This document shows positions 42,065 to 50,448 of a stretch of 64,000 nt of DNA, piece after piece. The translations under genes and the position numbers were made by a program. A model generated the notes under the pieces. That model saw nothing but the letters and a program-made list of their open reading frames with translations, did not search any database and was not told the origin of the DNA. The DNA comes from an uncultured Eubacteriales bacterium. Lineage in GTDB: Bacteria; Bacillota; Clostridia; Oscillospirales; Oscillospiraceae. Location: assembly GCA_934572535.1 (NCBI GenBank), contig CAKTLJ010000004.1:1-64000 (forward strand), read 5' to 3'. Numbering within the stretch: the first letter of the stretch is position 1; each line of letters begins with the position of its first letter.

Positions 42065-43867
42065 TTACAGCTCACTGTCCTTCCGCTTTTCGTCCACGAC
42101 CTGCTTGAGCAGGGTCTCAAAGTCGGCGAAGGACATCGCGCCCAGGTCCCCGGCGGCGCGGTGTCTGGGGGAGACGGTGCCGTTTTCCATGTCGCGGTCG
42201 CCCACCACCAGCATGTAGGGGACCTTGTCCAGCTGGGCCTCGCGGATCTTCTTGCCGATCTTCTCGTTGCGGTAGTCCACCTCCACACGGTAGCCCTTCT
42301 GGGTCATCTGCTTGGCCAGGTCGGCGCAGTAGTCGGCGGCGCGGTCGGTGACGGGCAGGAAGCGGACCTGCTCGGGCGCCATCCAGCAGGGCAAAGCGCC
42401 AGCGTACTTCTCGATGAGCAGGGCCAGGGTGCGCTCGTAGCAGCCCATGGAGGTGCGGTGGATGATGTAGGGGCGCGTCTTCTTGCCGTCCACGTCCACA
42501 TACTCCATGCCGAACTTCTCGGCCAGCAGCATGTCGATCTGGATGGTGATGAGGGTGTCCTCCTTGCCGAAGACGTTCTTGATCTGGATGTCCAGCTTGG
42601 GGCCGTAGAAGGCGGCCTCGTCGATGCCGACGGTGTAGTCCACGCCCAGGTCGTCCAGGATCTTGCCCATGACGGACTGTGCCTCGTCCCACTGCTCGGG
42701 GGTGCCCTCGTACTTGTCGGTGTTGTTGGGGTCCCACTGGGAGAAGCGGAAGGAGCAGTCCTCCTTCAAACCCAGGGTCTCCAGGCAGTAGTTGGCCAGC
42801 TCGAAGCAGCCCCGGAACTCCTCCTCCAGCTGCTCGGGGCGGAGGATGAGGTGGCCCTCGGAGATGGTGAACTGACGGACGCGGATGAGGCCGTGCATCT
42901 CGCCGGAGTCCTCGTTGCGGAAGAGGGTCGAGGTCTCGCCCAGGCGCATGGGCAGGTCACGGTAGGAGCGGCCCCGGTTCAGGAAGACCTGATACTGGAA
43001 GGGGCAGGTCATGGGGCGCAGGGCGAAGCACTCCTTGGTCTCGTCGGCGGGGTCGCCCAGGACGAACATGCCGTCGAGATAGTGGTCCCAGTGGCCGGAG
43101 ATCTTATACAGGTCGCTCTTGGCCATGAGGGGGGTCTTGGTCAACTCATAGCCCCGCTTCTGCTCCTCGTCCTCGATCCAGCGCTGGAGGGTCTGGATGA
43201 CCCGCGCGCCCTTGGGCAGCAGGATGGGCAGACCCTGGCCGATGACGTCCACGGTGGTGAAGTATTCCAGCTCACGGCCCAGCTTGTTGTGGTCGCGCTT
43301 CAGGGCCTCCTCCTGCTTTTTCAGGTACTCGTCCAGCTCGTCCTTCTTGGGGAAGGCGACGCCGTAGATGCGCTGGAGGGTCTGGCGGCTGGAGTCGCCT
43401 CTCCAGTAGGCGGCGTTGCAGGCGGTCAGCTTGATGGCGTTGCCCTTGATGCGGCCGGTGGAGTCCACGTGGGGACCGGCGCAGAGGTCCACGAAGTCCC
43501 CCTGCTTGTAGAAGGAGATGACGGCGTCCTCGGGCAGGTCGTGGATGAGCTCCACCTTGTAGGGCTCCTCCCGCTCCTCCATGAAGCGGATGGCCTCGGC
43601 GCGGGGCAGCTCAAAGCGCTCCAGCTTGAGCTTTTCCTTGCAGATCTTGCGCATCTCGGCCTCCAGCTCGGCCAGCTGCTCGGGGCTGAAGGGGGCGGGG
43701 GTGTCGAAGTCGTAGTAGAACCCGTTCTCGATGGACGGGCCGATGGCCAGCTTCACCTCGGGGTGCAGGCGCTTCATGGCCTGGGCCAGGATGTGGGAGC
43801 AGGTGTGCCAGTAGGTCTGGCGATATTCGGGGTTTTCAAAGGTGTATTGGTTGTTTGCGTCGGACAT
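42065..43867 (-). CDS. thrS: Threonyl-tRNA synthetase lacking the TGS domain
   Basis: Charges tRNA-Thr with threonine and edits mis-serylated tRNA. The 600 residues begin almost directly with the editing domain (HTCSH, H-x3-H zinc-like motif, about residues 21-25; second half HVDSTGRIKG). The class II catalytic core follows, and the anticodon-binding domain ends the protein (VGDRDMENG). The usual 60-residue N-terminal TGS domain is absent. The ATG follows GAGGAGG, and no upstream in-frame sequence encodes a TGS domain, so this is the natural length. Expression is controlled by the upstream T-box. Confidence 0.97.
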   Translation of the reverse strand: MSDANNQYTFENPEYRQTYWHTCSHILAQAMKRLHPEVKLAIGPSIENGFYYDFDTPAPFSPEQLAELEAEMRKICKEKLKLERFELPRAEAIRFMEEREEPYKVELIHDLPEDAVISFYKQGDFVDLCAGPHVDSTGRIKGNAIKLTACNAAYWRGDSSRQTLQRIYGVAFPKKDELDEYLKKQEEALKRDHNKLGRELEYFTTVDVIGQGLPILLPKGARVIQTLQRWIEDEEQKRGYELTKTPLMAKSDLYKISGHWDHYLDGMFVLGDPADETKECFALRPMTCPFQYQVFLNRGRSYRDLPMRLGETSTLFRNEDSGEMHGLIRVRQFTISEGHLILRPEQLEEEFRGCFELANYCLETLGLKEDCSFRFSQWDPNNTDKYEGTPEQWDEAQSVMGKILDDLGVDYTVGIDEAAFYGPKLDIQIKNVFGKEDTLITIQIDMLLAEKFGMEYVDVDGKKTRPYIIHRTSMGCYERTLALLIEKYAGALPCWMAPEQVRFLPVTDRAADYCADLAKQMTQKGYRVEVDYRNEKIGKKIREAQLDKVPYMLVVGDRDMENGTVSPRHRAAGDLGAMSFADFETLLKQVVDEKRKDSEL

Positions 43868-43910
43868 GGTTCGTTCCTCCTCGTTGCATGGGGCTGGGAT
43901 CTGGGGATAG

Positions 43911-44175
43911 AAAAATCCCGCCCCTGATGATCGGTCAGGGGCGGGATGTAAGATCTCGCGGTTCCACCCTGCTTGCGCAGCGCAAAAAGGCGCTGTGCCG
44001 CTTCGTTTCCGCTGTAACGGGCGGTGCCCGGCCCAGCCTACGGCAAGCCTTCGGTGGGCGGCTCGGGGATGGTGCTTGGTCCGGTCCCGGTCCGCGGACG
44101 CTCTTTCAGCCCATGAAGCGTCCTCTCTGTGGGGCGAGCCCGGCAAGGTTCCCGTCGTTGCCAGTTTCTTGAACG
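43911..44175 (-). promoter_or_regulatory. T-box riboswitch of thrS
   Basis: The minus-strand leader carries the T-box sequence AGGGTGGAACCGCG (43957-43970), which pairs with the 3' end of uncharged tRNA. A terminator hairpin with ATCCCGCCCCTGA arms and a TTTTT tail (43911-43949) follows. Upstream GC-rich stems, including a GAGAGGACGC...GCGTCC hairpin, fit stem I. Uncharged tRNA-Thr should switch the leader to antitermination. Several ACC triplets could be the specifier; I could not assign it safely. Confidence 0.92.
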
Positions 44176-44180
44176 CAGTT

Positions 44181-44209
44181 ATTATAAGACCGGCAGGGGG
44201 AATTGTCAA
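44181..44209 (-). promoter_or_regulatory. Strong promoter of the thrS T-box transcript
   Basis: On the minus strand a perfect TTGACA (44204-44209) and a perfect TATAAT (44181-44186) are separated by 17 bases. Confidence 0.92.
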
Positions 44210-44212
44210 GGG

Positions 44213-44884
44213 TCAGAAAATGGACTTCCGCTCCTTTGGCTCTACCATCAGTTCGAACACATAGGCGCAGTATTTATTCCAGCGGACCTCAGTAAAGATC
44301 GCTTCAGGGTACTTTTCCTGTAATTTCTGTCGCAAGATGATCGCAAATGTTTTATGAATGGAACCTGAGAGGTCTTCATACCCTAACCATTCAAAGCTTG
44401 TGACAATCGCACTGTAATTTTCACTCTGACGATAGCTCTCCAGTTCACGTTGAAATGCATCGTTTTGAGAATCTGCCACTGACTGAACGCCCAGCTTATT
44501 GGAAACATAAGAATCCAACATCCCCGTTTTCTTCTGCTCAAAGATGTATTCTATATCTCTGTTCTCAACTACGATCTCCTTAAGACGGTTTGCAAAGGCA
44601 TCGCTCAAATAATTATTTATCACGATCGCCTTTTTTGCAATGATGACCTGCCGCCGATTGCCATCCCAGCTTCCCTGCGATTCAGCAAACCATGGAATTC
44701 TCTCGGATTCCTTAACAAGATCACGGATCAATGCACTGTTCGCTATTTTTTCATAGAGTTCCCGCTCCTGATCCTCCTGAGCCTGCTGACGGCGCTGACG
44801 TTCTTCTATCATCGCTTGCTGTCGGGCATTTTCTTCTCGTATGTATTCTTCCTTCTTGCTCTTCAAGGTATCCAAAAATCCCAC
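44213..44884 (-). CDS. Hypothetical protein with N-terminal coiled coil
   Basis: A 223-residue protein starting at GTG behind AAAGGAGGG. Residues about 5-50 are charged and glutamine-rich, forming a coiled coil (KKEEYIREENARQQ, RQQAQEDQERELYEK). The rest looks like a mixed alpha/beta soluble domain with a LGYEDLSGSIHKTF segment. No family is recognised. GC content is clearly below that of neighbouring core genes, suggesting later acquisition. It is followed in the upstream direction by the cysteine-rich gene, 20 bases away, and may share its promoter. Confidence 0.7.
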   Translation of the reverse strand: MGFLDTLKSKKEEYIREENARQQAMIEERQRRQQAQEDQERELYEKIANSALIRDLVKESERIPWFAESQGSWDGNRRQVIIAKKAIVINNYLSDAFANRLKEIVVENRDIEYIFEQKKTGMLDSYVSNKLGVQSVADSQNDAFQRELESYRQSENYSAIVTSFEWLGYEDLSGSIHKTFAIILRQKLQEKYPEAIFTEVRWNKYCAYVFELMVEPKERKSIF

Positions 44885-44904
44885 AAAGATCCCTCCTTTC
44901 GCTT

Positions 44905-45366
44905 TTATGTATACGTTTCCTCTAACGATCTGGTCATCTTTTCATAAAGCTCCCACGCATCCTGCGGTCTTCCCTCCTGGATCGCCTTTACGCAGGGACA
45001 TACCATCTCGTCATAGATTCGTTGGAACTCTGCCTTGCTGTCGCTCTCCGCGCGGATCGCCTCGACGATGCCCGGCGCGACCCGGTAATAGGTCTGGATC
45101 GTCTCCTTCCCGCCAGGCTGGTCCGTCAGCCATCCGTCCCGGAATTGACGAAGGGTCGTCAGCTCCATGCAGTCATCCGGCAGACCCATGGCCTCCACGC
45201 AGGCCGAGGTCAAATAGCATCCCCCGCCGGAGGGGTCGTCTTTGTAGATCGGGCAGTCGCTATACCCATAGGTACTGCAATATTTTTCGTACAGATCCGA
45301 GTTCACATCGCCTTCTTTTTTCATGCAATAGTAGCCGGAGCGCCAAGTGTAATAGGGACAGCTCAT
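44905..45366 (-). CDS. Cysteine-rich protein with CFI-box-like C-terminus
   Basis: A 153-residue protein. The N-terminal 55 residues contain six cysteines in a loose metal- or disulfide-like array (SCPYY, YYCMKK, KYCSTYG, SDCPIY). Then follows a segment GGCYLTSACVEAMGLPDDC and LRQFRDGWL, a pattern seen in many short Clostridial proteins and reminiscent of the CFI-box C-terminal module. The ATG follows AAAAGGAGG. It has its own strong promoter, overlapped by a palindrome facing the XRE regulator gene. Function unknown. Confidence 0.7.
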   Translation of the reverse strand: MSCPYYTWRSGYYCMKKEGDVNSDLYEKYCSTYGYSDCPIYKDDPSGGGCYLTSACVEAMGLPDDCMELTTLRQFRDGWLTDQPGGKETIQTYYRVAPGIVEAIRAESDSKAEFQRIYDEMVCPCVKAIQEGRPQDAWELYEKMTRSLEETYT

Positions 45367-45415
45367 AAAAATCCTCCTTTTCTCAGGTGATATTCCTTCC
45401 ACAGGTCGTATTTCG

Positions 45416-45460
45416 ATTATAAACAGGATTTTATAGCGTGTCAAGACTATTTCCGTCTTG
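45416..45460 (-). promoter_or_regulatory. Promoter of the cysteine-rich gene with overlapping palindrome
   Basis: On the minus strand TTGACA (45439-45444) and TATAAT (45416-45421) are separated by 17 bases. CAAGAC-N7-GTCTTG (45442-45460) overlaps the -35 box and is a likely operator for the divergent XRE regulator. Confidence 0.75.
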
Positions 45461-45516
45461 TAGCACGTTTTATTGTCTGGATTTTTTCATATTCTTTATT
45501 TCATGGAGGTAATGCT

Positions 45517-45843
45517 ATGAAATTGGATTACAAAGAAATTGGAAAAAGAATTGCAAAGCGGAGAAAAACGCTTGGGTTAAGTCAGGCAAATGTGGAAGAA
45601 CGGGCCGATATTGGAGACAAGTATCTATCCAGCATCGAACGCGGCATCTCCATCCCCTCCACCGAGGTCATCATGCGGCTTGCCATTGCCCTGGAGACCA
45701 CCCCCGACGAGTTCCTGGTGGGGACCGCCCGCCACGAGGACGAGGCGTGGAAAAGCGTGGCGGAGCTGCTGCGCACCATGGATGAAAAGCACCTGAACCT
45801 GGCCCGGAGCCTTCTGACCTGGCTGGCTGAGGAACCCCTGTGA
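45517..45843 (+). CDS. XRE-family helix-turn-helix regulator
   Basis: A 108-residue DNA-binding protein. Residues 6-66 are a Cro/C1-type helix-turn-helix (LGLSQANVEERADIGDKYLS, then IPSTEVIMRLAIAL), and the C-terminal 35 residues form a helix that could dimerise. ATGGAGGTAATGCT supplies the ribosome-binding site. The first third is AT-rich and the remainder GC-rich, an odd change inside one small gene. It is divergent from the cysteine-rich gene and probably controls it through the palindrome between them. Confidence 0.88.
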   Translation: MKLDYKEIGKRIAKRRKTLGLSQANVEERADIGDKYLSSIERGISIPSTEVIMRLAIALETTPDEFLVGTARHEDEAWKSVAELLRTMDEKHLNLARSLLTWLAEEPL

Positions 45844-45989
45844 CCCCCTCGGCGGGAGCAAGCCCCCGCCCTGCCGACAAAGAAAAACGCCCCGCCTCTT
45901 GAAAGGCAGGACGAATTGGTATGATAAAAGTACGGGTACTGCGGCAAGCGGTTTCAGCCCAAATGCGAAAAGTTAGTTGCAAAGGTAAG

Positions 45990-46034
45990 AAACCGTCACT
46001 TTGGCCGAGTGGCGGTTTCCCCTTTGAGCCGGAT
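45990..46034 (+). repeat. Hairpin motif, copy 1
   Basis: AAACCGTCACT and AGTGGCGGTTT (45990-46000, 46008-46018) pair around a seven-base loop, followed by CCCCTTTGAGCC. The second copy lies at 55849-55890 with the same order. Similar sequence is, from memory, common in Firmicutes intergenic and mobile regions, sometimes next to small holin-like toxin genes. A TTGAAA and extended TG-TATGAT lie about 90 bases upstream. No toxin ORF is visible here. Confidence 0.6.
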
Positions 46035-46056
46035 CGTCCAGACCATACCCTCACAC

Positions 46057-46090
46057 AAGATCTCCCATCGCCGAAGCGATGGGAGATCTT
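46057..46090 (-). terminator. Hairpin after pyk
   Basis: A perfect 14-bp stem (46057-46070 with 46077-46090) lies 20 bases after the pyk stop. No T-run follows on the minus strand, so strength is doubtful. Confidence 0.5.
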
Positions 46091-46109
46091 CATGTCTTCT
46101 ATGGTCAGA

Positions 46110-47852
46110 TCACTCCACCAGGCTCTGGACCGCGCCTTGGCGGCAGTCCATGGAGACCTTCATGCCGTCGTGGAGGGTCCGCGTCGCGCCGATGGCGCCC
46201 ACGATGACCGGCTTATTCAGGCTCAGGCCGACCACAGCCGCGTGGCTGCCCAGGCCGTTCTCCTCGGCGATGATCCCGGCGGCTTCCCGGAGATAGGGGA
46301 GCATCTCGTTGTTGGTGTGGGGCACCACCAAGATCATGCCGGGACGGAACTTGCTCTTCACGTCGGCCACGTTCCGGCAAACGCAGAGGATGCCCTTGGT
46401 CCCTCTCTCCCCCACCCCGGCGCCGGTGATGAGGCTGCTGCCCACCAGGTGGACCTTCATCATGTTGGTGGTCCCGGCAATGCCCGCGGGCACACCGGCT
46501 GTGACCACCACCAGGTCGCCGTCCTGGATGAGCCCGGCCTCCTGGGCGGCCTTCACCGAGCCGTCGATCATCTCGTCGGTGGAGCCCACGTAGTCCATGA
46601 TGAGGGGGGTGACGCCCCAGGTGAGCGCCAGCTGGCGGCGGACGTCCTCGTTCATCACGCAGGCAATGATGGGGGTGTCGGGCCGGAAGCGGCTGATGAG
46701 GCGGGGGGTCGCGCCGGAGGTGGTCACGGTGATGATGGCCGTGGCGTTGGTGTCCACCGCGGTGGTGCAGGCGGCGTGGGCCGTGGCCCCGCCGATCCCC
46801 AGGCGGATGGAGGCGGTCATCTCCTTCATGCGGCCGAAGTAGTTGATGTCCCGCTCGGTGCGCTCGGCAATGGCCGCCATGGTCTGCAAGGTCTCCACGG
46901 GGTACTTCCCGGCGGCGGTCTCCCCGGAGAGCATCACGGCGGAGGTCCCGTCGTAGACGGCGTTGGCCACGTCGGTGATCTCGGCCCGGGTGGGGCGGGG
47001 GTTGGTGCTCATGCTGTCCAGCATCTGGGTGGCGGTGATAACGTGCTTGCCCACACAGAGCGCCCGGGAGATCAGGTCCTTCTGGATGACGGGGATCTCG
47101 GTGAAGTCGATCTCCACGCCCATGTCGCCGCGGGCGATCATGATGCCGTCGGCCACCGCCAGGATCTCGTCCACGTTGTCCACGCCCTCCTGGTTTTCCA
47201 GCTTGGCGATGATGCGCATGTTGGACTGGTGCTCGTCCAGCAGGCGGCGGATCTCCAGCACGTCCTGGGCGCTGCGGCAGAAGGAGGCCGCCACATAGTC
47301 AAAGCCCACCTGGATGCCGAAGAGGATGTCCTCCCGGTCCTGCTTGCTCATATAGGGCATGGAGAGGTGGACGCCGGGGACGTTGACCCCCTTGCGGTCC
47401 TTGATGGGTCCGCCGTTCTCCACCCGGCAGACGATGTCCGTCTCGCTGACCTCCAGGGCGGTCATGCGGATGAGGCCGTCGTCCAGCATGATGGTCGTGC
47501 CCACCTTCACGTCCTGGGGCAGGTTGCGGTAGGTGATGGCGCAGAGCTCCTTGCTGCCCTCCACCTCCCGGGTGGTGAGGGTGAAGGTCTGGCCGGACTC
47601 CAGGACCTCCTTGCCCCCGGCGAAGGTCTTCAGGCGGATCTCGGGTCCTCTGGTGTCCAGCAGCGCGCCCACCGGGGTGTTCAGCTTTTCCCGGGCCGCC
47701 TTCAGGGTGTCCAGGCGCTTCTTGTGCTCCTGGTGGGTGCCGTGGGAAAAGTTGAAGCGGGCCACGTTCATGCCGCTTTGGATCAGCGCCTCCACCATGT
47801 CGGGGCTGTCCGAAGCGGGACCCAGGGTGCAGATGATTTTCGTCTTTCGCAT
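46110..47852 (-). CDS. pyk: Pyruvate kinase with C-terminal PEP-utiliser domain
   Basis: Transfers phosphate from phosphoenolpyruvate to ADP, the last step of glycolysis. The 580 residues include the standard barrel and C domain (MRKTKIICTLGPAS at the N-terminus, MIARGDMGVE, ATQMLDSM). The extra 110-residue C-terminal phosphohistidine-like domain is the usual Bacillus/Clostridium form; it has LGSHAAVVG where the active histidine family motif has G-x-T/S-HAA. The start ATG follows GAGGGAGG. It sits next to hprK, linking glycolytic output with carbon regulation. Confidence 0.97.
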   Translation of the reverse strand: MRKTKIICTLGPASDSPDMVEALIQSGMNVARFNFSHGTHQEHKKRLDTLKAAREKLNTPVGALLDTRGPEIRLKTFAGGKEVLESGQTFTLTTREVEGSKELCAITYRNLPQDVKVGTTIMLDDGLIRMTALEVSETDIVCRVENGGPIKDRKGVNVPGVHLSMPYMSKQDREDILFGIQVGFDYVAASFCRSAQDVLEIRRLLDEHQSNMRIIAKLENQEGVDNVDEILAVADGIMIARGDMGVEIDFTEIPVIQKDLISRALCVGKHVITATQMLDSMSTNPRPTRAEITDVANAVYDGTSAVMLSGETAAGKYPVETLQTMAAIAERTERDINYFGRMKEMTASIRLGIGGATAHAACTTAVDTNATAIITVTTSGATPRLISRFRPDTPIIACVMNEDVRRQLALTWGVTPLIMDYVGSTDEMIDGSVKAAQEAGLIQDGDLVVVTAGVPAGIAGTTNMMKVHLVGSSLITGAGVGERGTKGILCVCRNVADVKSKFRPGMILVVPHTNNEMLPYLREAAGIIAEENGLGSHAAVVGLSLNKPVIVGAIGATRTLHDGMKVSMDCRQGAVQSLVE

Positions 47853-47913
47853 AGCGATTACGCCTCCCTCTCGTTGCTATCGGGTAAAAACTTCACATGG
47901 GACGGGTGAACCA

Positions 47914-48918
47914 TCAGTCCTCTTCGGTGTAGGTCAGCTCGTCGTACTCGTCATAGTCGTCCGCCGCGTCCAGCTGGGAGTCCTGGAGCATTTGCTCAAA
48001 GTGGGCGTCCAGCTGGGCGGAGAACTCCTGCGCGGCGTTGAAGCCCATGCGCTTGTTACGGTTGTTCATGGCGGCCACCTCCACGATCACGGCCAGGTTC
48101 CGGCCCGGCTTTACGGGGATGGTGATGACGGGGATCTTCATGTCCAGGATGGTGGTGAACTCCTCGTTGGTCCCCAGGCGGTCGTAGAAGGTGTTCTCGT
48201 TCCAGGGTTCGAGGTTGACCACCATGTCGATCTCCTTGTCCTCCTTGATGGCGGACATGCCGAAGAGCTGGCGCACGTCCACGATGCCGATGCCGCGCAG
48301 CTCGATATAGTGGCGGATGAGCTCGGGGGCGCTTCCCACCAGCATGGGGCCGAGGTGGCGGATCTCCACCGCGTCGTCGGCGACCAGACGGTGGCCGCGC
48401 TTGATGAGCTCCACGGCGGTCTCGCTCTTACCCACGCCGGACTCGCCCATGATGAGCACGCCCTCGCCGTAAACGTCCAGCAGGACGCCGTGGCGGGTGA
48501 TCCGGGGGGAGAGGGTCGCCTGGAGGGTCGCCTGGATGTTGGGGATAAAGAGGGAGGTCGCCTCCTTGCTGCGCAGGATGGTCCGGCGGTACTTGATGGC
48601 CATTTCCATCAGCTCCGGGAAGGGCTCCAGGCTGCGGGTGAGGATCAGGGCGGGGATGGGCTTGCGGAAGAAGGCGTCGAAGCACTGGCGGCGCTCCTCC
48701 TCCGGCTGGTTGTTCAGATAGGTCCACTCCACCTTGCCCAGGACCTGGATGCGGTTGGGGTTGAAGTAGTCAAAGAAGCCCAGGATCGGTAGGGCGGGCC
48801 GGTTGATGTCATCCTCTCGGATGAGGCACCGGTCATAGTTCTTGCCGGGGTTGAGCACTTCCAGCTCAAACCGCTCGACGAGCTTGGTCAGCTTGATGGA
48901 CGACTGAGATACTGCCAC
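47914..48918 (-). CDS. hprK: HPr kinase/phosphorylase
   Basis: Phosphorylates Ser46 of HPr with ATP in response to fructose 1,6-bisphosphate and reverses the reaction, thereby setting carbon catabolite control. The 334 residues show His143 (RHGVL), the P-loop GESGVGKS at 158-165, the DDAVEI motif at 181-186 and the signature RGIGIVDVRQLFG. The GTG start follows GAGGAGG. An acidic C-terminal tail of about 20 residues exceeds the family average. Confidence 0.97.
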   Translation of the reverse strand: MAVSQSSIKLTKLVERFELEVLNPGKNYDRCLIREDDINRPALPILGFFDYFNPNRIQVLGKVEWTYLNNQPEEERRQCFDAFFRKPIPALILTRSLEPFPELMEMAIKYRRTILRSKEATSLFIPNIQATLQATLSPRITRHGVLLDVYGEGVLIMGESGVGKSETAVELIKRGHRLVADDAVEIRHLGPMLVGSAPELIRHYIELRGIGIVDVRQLFGMSAIKEDKEIDMVVNLEPWNENTFYDRLGTNEEFTTILDMKIPVITIPVKPGRNLAVIVEVAAMNNRNKRMGFNAAQEFSAQLDAHFEQMLQDSQLDAADDYDEYDELTYTEED

Positions 48919-48993
48919 GGGGATTCCTCCTCTTCTGGTTTGTGCGCTATGCTGTCATAAAATCATGGAAAATGGTTCTGTTGATTCCTAAAT

Positions 48994-49023
48994 AGTATAG
49001 CATACGGCGCGGCCGTTTTGCAA
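48994..49023 (-). promoter_or_regulatory. Promoter of hprK (and pyk)
   Basis: On the minus strand TTGCAA (49018-49023) and TATACT (48994-48999) are separated by 18 bases. Confidence 0.7.
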
Positions 49024-49057
49024 GATAAACGCCCCGCCCCCGCCTTGGCGGGAATAG

Positions 49058-49088
49058 AAAAAAGCACAGGCCGAAGCCTGTGCTTTTT
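49058..49088 (-). terminator. Terminator after rpmB
   Basis: A perfect 14-bp stem with a CGAA/TTCG tetraloop, an A-run on the left (T-run on the minus strand) and TTTTT on the right. Confidence 0.9.
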
Positions 49089-49107
49089 GTTTTCGATCGT
49101 GTCTGGA

Positions 49108-49296
49108 TCAGACAGCGCGGGTGACTTTGCCAGAACGGAGGCAATGAGTACACACGTATACGTGCTTGGGGGAGCCGTTGACAATCGCCTTCACACGCTT
49201 GACGTTGGGCTTCCAAGGCCGATTGGAGCGGCGGTGGGAGTGGGAAACCTGAATGCCGAACACGACGCCCTTGTCACAAAAATCACATTTAGCCAT
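49108..49296 (-). CDS. rpmB: 50S ribosomal protein L28
   Basis: A 62-residue L28. It has the zinc-binding cysteines in CDFCDKG and CTHC, the SHSHRRSNRPWKPN block and the basic C-terminus. The ATG follows GAGGAGG; a longer reading of 79 residues includes non-conserved sequence. It is a single-gene unit with promoter and terminator. Confidence 0.97.
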   Translation of the reverse strand: MAKCDFCDKGVVFGIQVSHSHRRSNRPWKPNVKRVKAIVNGSPKHVYVCTHCLRSGKVTRAV

Positions 49297-49372
49297 TCGC
49301 TTGAACCTCCTCGCTGGTTTATGATTACACTGAGAGACCCAGTGCATTGATATCTAAAAAGCATCGGTTAGT

Positions 49373-49401
49373 ATGATAGCAGAAAAGTGAGAAAAATGCA
49401 A
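49373..49401 (-). promoter_or_regulatory. Promoter of rpmB
   Basis: On the minus strand TTGCAT (49396-49401) and TATCAT (49373-49378) are separated by 17 bases. Confidence 0.7.
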
Positions 49402-49446
49402 GGCCTATTTTGCATTTTTTAAAAAGGCCGCGAATTTTTTTGGCGC

Positions 49447-50448
49447 TCAGATCCAGCCTTCCTCGGTCTCGTGGCCCTTTTTCCGCCGCATCAGCTCCTT
49501 CAGGACCTCGTTGGGGTTTCTCCCCTCGTAGAGGACCTGGTAGGCCGCCTGGGTGATGGGCATTTCCACCCCCACGCTCTGGGCCAGCTCCCGGGCGGAG
49601 TCCACGGCGTAGTAGCCCTCCACCACAGCGCCGATCTCCTCGATGGCCTGCGGCACGGGGGTGCCCTGGCCAATGAGGATCCCGGCCCGGTAGTTTCTGG
49701 AGTTCAGGGAGGTGCAGGTGACGATCAGGTCGCCCATCCCGGCCAGACCGGCGAAGGTGTCCTTCCGTCCCCCCAGGGCGACGCCCAGGCGGGCGATCTC
49801 CGTCAGGCCCCGGGTCATGAGCATGGCCTTGGTGTTGTCGCCATAGCCCATCCCGGTGACCACACCGGAGCAGAGCGCCATGACGTTTTTCAGCGCGGCC
49901 CCCATCTCCACGCCGACGATGTCGGAGGAGCTGTAGACCCGGAAGCGCTCGCTGAGGAAGAGGTCCTGGATCTTTTCCGCCGCCGCCCGGTCAGGGCAGG
50001 CCGCCACCACGGCCGTGGGGACGCAGCGCGCCACCTCCTCGGCGTGGGACGGGCCGGACAGGGCCACCACCGGGCAGACGCTGCCGGTCACCGCCTGGAT
50101 CACCTGGGTCAGACGAAGGGAGGTCCCCTTCTCGATGCCCTTGGACACGGACACCAGGGTCATGTCCGGGGTGAGGTAGCCCTTGATCTTCTCCGCCGTG
50201 GCGCGCACCCCGAAGGACGGCGTGGCCAGCACGACCACCTCGGCCCCCTGGACGCAGGACAGGTCCCAGGTGTAGGTGAGGCCCGCGGGGAGCTTCACCC
50301 CGGGCAGCAGGGGGTTCTCCCCCGTCTCCCGCAGGGCGCGGGATTCCTCCTCCAGAAAGGACCAGAGGGTCACGGCATGGCCGTTTTCCTCCAGCACCAT
50401 GGCCAGGGCCGTGCCCCAGCCGCCGGAGCCAAGAACAGTAACTTTCAT
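49447..50448 (-). CDS. gpsA: NAD(P)H-dependent glycerol-3-phosphate dehydrogenase
   Basis: Reduces dihydroxyacetone phosphate to sn-glycerol 3-phosphate for phospholipid synthesis. The 333 residues carry the dinucleotide-binding GSGGWGTALA at 7-16, the SVSKGIE motif, the catalytic-lysine segment with ALKNVMALC, and GDLIVTC. It overlaps plsY by four bases; PlsY uses its product directly. Confidence 0.96.
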   Translation of the reverse strand: MKVTVLGSGGWGTALAMVLEENGHAVTLWSFLEEESRALRETGENPLLPGVKLPAGLTYTWDLSCVQGAEVVVLATPSFGVRATAEKIKGYLTPDMTLVSVSKGIEKGTSLRLTQVIQAVTGSVCPVVALSGPSHAEEVARCVPTAVVAACPDRAAAEKIQDLFLSERFRVYSSSDIVGVEMGAALKNVMALCSGVVTGMGYGDNTKAMLMTRGLTEIARLGVALGGRKDTFAGLAGMGDLIVTCTSLNSRNYRAGILIGQGTPVPQAIEEIGAVVEGYYAVDSARELAQSVGVEMPITQAAYQVLYEGRNPNEVLKELMRRKKGHETEEGWI

